Part shown: one piece after another, positions 37,220 through 37,491 of the stretch | How positions within the stretch are numbered: the stretch's first letter is position 1 | How the letters are laid out: every line of letters begins with the position of its first letter | Source of the DNA: Blattamonas nauphoetae | Taxonomy: Eukaryota; Preaxostyla; Oxymonadida | Assembly (NCBI GenBank): GCA_033064195.1 | Contig: JARBJD010000520.1 | Location: 1-37,491, forward strand | Direction of reading: 5' to 3' | Length of the DNA: 37,491 nt | Notes under the pieces: generated by a model | What the model was told of the DNA's origin: nothing | The model's database searches: none | What the model saw: only the letters and a program-made list of their open reading frames with translations | Made by a program: the position numbers and the translations under genes

Positions 37220-37491
37220 ATTTCCATGGGAACACCCCAACCCAGTCAACACAGTTACATCCAGTCCATCAACTGAGATGTATTAGGGTGATATGGACTC
37301 CCTTTGTTTTTTTTCTCGACTGAACCAGGCGCCATCACCACAATGAAAGCAGCCTCACCACCGTTCCTAAGTCACTCTTGTTGGCTTCCACAAGGAAGGA
37401 AACCATCTGGATGAGAAAGAAACCAAACACGCATGCCCTTCTTGGAGGATCAAATCCCAAAACCAGAACGGCTTCTACTCCGAAGACGTTC
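37220..37491. other. Right flank of the transposon nest, nothing recognised
   Basis: No open frame of note and no repeat. It should be continuous with 27905-28095 on the other side of the nest. Confidence 0.4.

Noticed and set aside
37052-37276. 74-aa frame over the right ends of the nested elements
   Set aside because: It crosses element borders and has no family resemblance.
1-37491. CRISPR arrays, tRNA or rRNA genes
   Set aside because: No regularly spaced repeats, cloverleaf-like A and B boxes or rRNA-like blocks were seen. Introns and transposon types show this is eukaryotic DNA.

Overview
The window looks like nuclear DNA of a flagellated protist. My best guess is an oxymonad metamonad of the Blattamonas type. 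That rests on recalled protein style (a repeated CKLCD-RVVAQC family, secreted beta-helix-like proteins, a divergent cyclin, an LRR plus coiled-coil protein) and on very short spliceosomal introns, of which at least six are supported by reading frame (30, 32, 49, 53, 57 and 60 bp). TAA, TAG and TGA all act as stops, so the code appears standard. The species call is inference.

Region 1 (1 to about 6.84 kb) is the right part of a virus-like element, treated here as a fossil. It carries two tandem, related large proteins that look like major capsid proteins, two small basic or hydrophobic proteins with a shared MAPG start, two unknown proteins, and a convergent gene ending in a Peptidase_S74 self-cleaving chaperone. 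Nearly every gene has the same T-rich box just before its start. The left-most gene is in pieces and the left end lies outside the window.

Region 2 (6.84-12.9 kb) is a host duplication. Copy A is cut at its 5' end by the virus-like element and carries a 1,011-bp TA-flanked transposon near its stop. Copy B (9461-12625) is whole and keeps the empty target site, which proves the transposon boundaries. Between them is a small protein like the beta-adaptin appendage platform.

Region 3 (12.9-27.9 kb) holds host genes: a 1549-aa coiled-coil protein, a five-exon LRR/coiled-coil protein, a secreted beta-helix-like protein with a 32-bp intron after the signal peptide, a cyclin-like protein, an acidic-tailed coiled-coil protein and a small spliced gene. 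A 1.86-kb fold-back element with about 788-bp inverted arms sits just after the cyclin gene.

Region 4 (28.1-37.2 kb) is a nest of DNA transposons. A hAT element with an intact 731-aa transposase (28104-37211) is split after its stop codon by a second hAT-like element (30882-37103). That element is split by another of the same family (32699-36965, perfect 8-bp target duplication), which itself holds a 318-bp hAT MITE (perfect 8-bp duplication) and a decayed pogo/Tc1-like element (34139-35764). The second element also carries what look like captured host gene pieces. The last 280 bp show nothing I recognise.
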